A DNA stretch of 22,945 nucleotides from RGIG2041 sp045537695 (GTDB taxonomy: Bacteria; Bacillota; Clostridia; UBA1381; UMGS1253): the NCBI GenBank assembly GCA_045537695.1, contig JAZSQB010000071.1, positions 1 through 22,945 on the forward strand, read 5' to 3'. Below the pieces are notes generated by a model, which had not been told where the DNA came from, did not search any database, and saw only the letters and a list, made by a program, of their open reading frames with translations. Position 1 is the stretch's first letter, and the number at the start of each line of letters is the position of its first letter. The position numbers were made by a program, and so were the translations under genes. Positions 21,772 to 22,945 of the stretch are shown piece after piece.

Positions 21772-22173
21772 TTATTTATCATTATGCAGGCAATCTTTGC
21801 ATATGCCCGAATAATAAACTTCTTTCGTGTGGACGTCAAATCCGTCCAGGGCACCGTCACTGATACCGGTAAGCGAAAAGTCCGATACCCGCCCGCAGCG
21901 TTCGCACAGAAAGTGTCCGTGCATGGAGACGTCTGCATCGTAGCGAACCTGCTTTTCGTCAATCGTGATTGCCTTTAAAAGTCCCTTCTGCGTCAGCAGC
22001 TTTGTGATGTTATACACCGACGTTTTGGAAAGCGTCGGTATATCCGGATGAAGCGTGTGATAAATTTCTTCAATCGTCGGATGCGCTTTCGTGTGCATCA
22101 AATACTCTAACACCGCTATGCGAAGCATTGACGGCCTTACTGCCTTGTCCGCTAACCTTTCCGCTGCGTTCAT
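21772..22173 (-). CDS. perR: Peroxide-responsive repressor, PerR type (Fur family)
   Basis: A 133-aa Fur-family regulator. The N-terminal winged helix ends in TLSKTSVYNITKLLTQKGLL. The C-terminal part has the structural zinc cysteines C90-x2-C93 and C125-x2-C128. The regulatory metal ligands of B. subtilis PerR (H37, D85, H91, H93, D104) all have counterparts at identical spacing: H31, D79, H85, H87, D98. Asp rather than Glu at the last site favours PerR over Fur. The start at 22173 is chosen over GTG 22182, which is part of the AGGTGAGG ribosome-binding site. A palindromic box at its promoter indicates autorepression. Confidence 0.88.
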   Translation of the reverse strand: MNAAERLADKAVRPSMLRIAVLEYLMHTKAHPTIEEIYHTLHPDIPTLSKTSVYNITKLLTQKGLLKAITIDEKQVRYDADVSMHGHFLCERCGRVSDFSLTGISDGALDGFDVHTKEVYYSGICKDCLHNDK

Positions 22174-22206
22174 TCGCCTCACCTCGCTTTTGTTCTCATT
22201 TCATTT

Positions 22207-22221
22207 TTGTAATGATTACAA
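22207..22221. promoter_or_regulatory. PerR/Fur-type operator
   Basis: TTGTAAT-G-ATTACAA is a perfect 7-1-7 inverted repeat, the size and layout of the PerR box (TTATAATnATTATAA). It sits immediately downstream of the perR -10, covering the expected transcription start. Confidence 0.8.
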
Positions 22222-22225
22222 TAAT

Positions 22226-22254
22226 AAGATACCATACCTTTTATCACTTGTCAA
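22226..22254 (-). promoter_or_regulatory. Sigma-A promoter of perR-rubrerythrin
   Basis: On the minus strand TTGACA (22249-22254), a 17-nt spacer and TATCTT (22226-22231). Confidence 0.75.
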
Positions 22255-22294
22255 CACTTTTTTGAAAATTTTTTTAAATTTTTTTAAAAATAAA

Positions 22295-22324
22295 AACACA
22301 GCGAAAGATTTCGCTGTGTTTTTT
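22295..22324. terminator. Terminator after the right-edge gene
   Basis: Arms AACACAGCGAAA (22295-22306) and its complement (22309-22320), with T-runs on both strands. A smaller hairpin (CTGCTTG-GGGG-CAAGCAG, 22334-22351) lies between it and the stop at 22368. Confidence 0.85.
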
Positions 22325-22367
22325 GCAGTGCGGCTGCTTGGGGGCAAGCAGACACAGCTTGCATTTA

Positions 22368-22945
22368 TCAGTTTTCCTTTGCCGCCGCTGCCTGCTGATC
22401 TAATGCCTGCAGTACAGCGTAGGTTTCCGGCATTTTGTCTGCGTGTACGGTCATACCGTAATAATAGGTTCTCTCCGGCTCGTAGAGCTTTAAGCCTTTG
22501 CTGTCCTCTGCAAACTGCTCCGGCGATTTGTACATTCTGAATTCCAGATGATAATTATCCACCGACGGTTCAACCACCACATCCGGCATGGTTTTCTCCG
22601 GCACGATAATATCGTCGCCCGCATTCCACCACGGCTCGATTACAAGATTGTCCACATCCTTGCGAAGCGCCGCCAAAAGCGGCTTCCAATCGTTGATATA
22701 CAAATTATCCGCATTGCCGCCGTAGAAGCTGATGCTGTGAATCAGCATCACATCGTCGTAAACCATCGGAAAGCCCGCTTGCTTGGTTTCCTCTAAGTTA
22801 TGCAAATCCAGGAGCTGCTGACTGCACTGAATGTGGTAAGCGCGCTTAAGCGTTCTTCCGTCCTTCAAGCGATACTCTATGTGCAGATAATTTAGACCTT
22901 TTCTGTAATCAGGATCTCTCTCCGCCAATGCCTTTTCATGCAGCT
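22368..22945 (-). CDS. Unrecognised protein, C-terminal part (5' end outside window)
   Basis: The frame is open from the window edge; the TTG at 22928 is internal, since the codons before it (LHEKA) are in frame and no ribosome-binding site precedes it. About 192 residues are visible. They contain YLHIEYRLKDGRTLKRAYHI, DDVMLIHSISFYGG and TYYYGMTVHADKMPETYAVL, with no membrane segment and no catalytic motif that I recognise. The pattern recalls the C-terminal soluble domain of some Firmicute ABC-2-type permeases (DUF6449-like), but this is a weak impression. A strong terminator follows, so it ends its own operon. Confidence 0.65.
   Translation of the reverse strand, partial: LHEKALAERDPDYRKGLNYLHIEYRLKDGRTLKRAYHIQCSQQLLDLHNLEETKQAGFPMVYDDVMLIHSISFYGGNADNLYINDWKPLLAALRKDVDNLVIEPWWNAGDDIIVPEKTMPDVVVEPSVDNYHLEFRMYKSPEQFAEDSKGLKLYEPERTYYYGMTVHADKMPETYAVLQALDQQAAAAKEN

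Overview
The window (22,945 bp, roughly half GC by eye) looks like chromosome of an anaerobic, spore-forming Clostridia-type Firmicute. The evidence is a yab/spoVB/divIC sporulation and division cluster in Bacillus subtilis order, a PerR-type regulator with rubrerythrin, a BFD-like [2Fe-2S] protein, an LTA-synthase-type sulfatase, GGAGG ribosome-binding sites and Firmicute sigma-A promoters. No rRNA, complete tRNA, CRISPR, insertion sequence or prophage is visible.

Layout. (1) 1-2020: the 5' part of an unrecognised minus-strand gene, then a cardiolipin synthase (cls). (2) 2125-5784: a two-gene flavoprotein operon (a large FAD oxidoreductase with a HEAT-like tail and a small partner with a degenerate nucleotide-binding loop), transcribed away from an AraC-family regulator. 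Both divergent promoters can be read. (3) 5918-7356: an MFS transporter and a DUF896 protein. (4) 7679-12465, all minus strand: spoVB-like flippase, mazG, hup (HU), rqcP-like S4 protein, yabP, yabQ, divIC, S1 protein (yabR). This is the B. subtilis yabM-N-O-P-Q-divIC-yabR order with HU inserted, and a sigma-E-like promoter sits directly before yabP. (5) 12623-16733: a 58-aa membrane-anchored protein, an LTA-synthase-like sulfatase, a cysteine-rich CpXC protein and a CorA Mg2+ channel with a 100-nt leader. (6) 16758-19070: a LysR regulator divergent from a deleted alpha/beta hydrolase pseudogene coupled to an EamA transporter. (7) 19206-22173: an iron-sulfur and oxidative-stress block: Mrp/Nbp35 ATPase, BFD-like protein, serine-acetyltransferase-like enzyme, rubrerythrin and PerR, with a perfect PerR/Fur-type box at the perR promoter. 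(8) 22368-22945: the C-terminal part of an unrecognised protein that runs off the window.

Several start codons were moved inward from the longest ORF because the Shine-Dalgarno sequence points to a later codon; each entry gives the reason. Many terminators are long palindromes that contain the stop codon of the adjoining gene. The least explained parts are the HEAT-tailed flavoprotein pair, the CpXC protein, the corA leader and the gene at the left edge.
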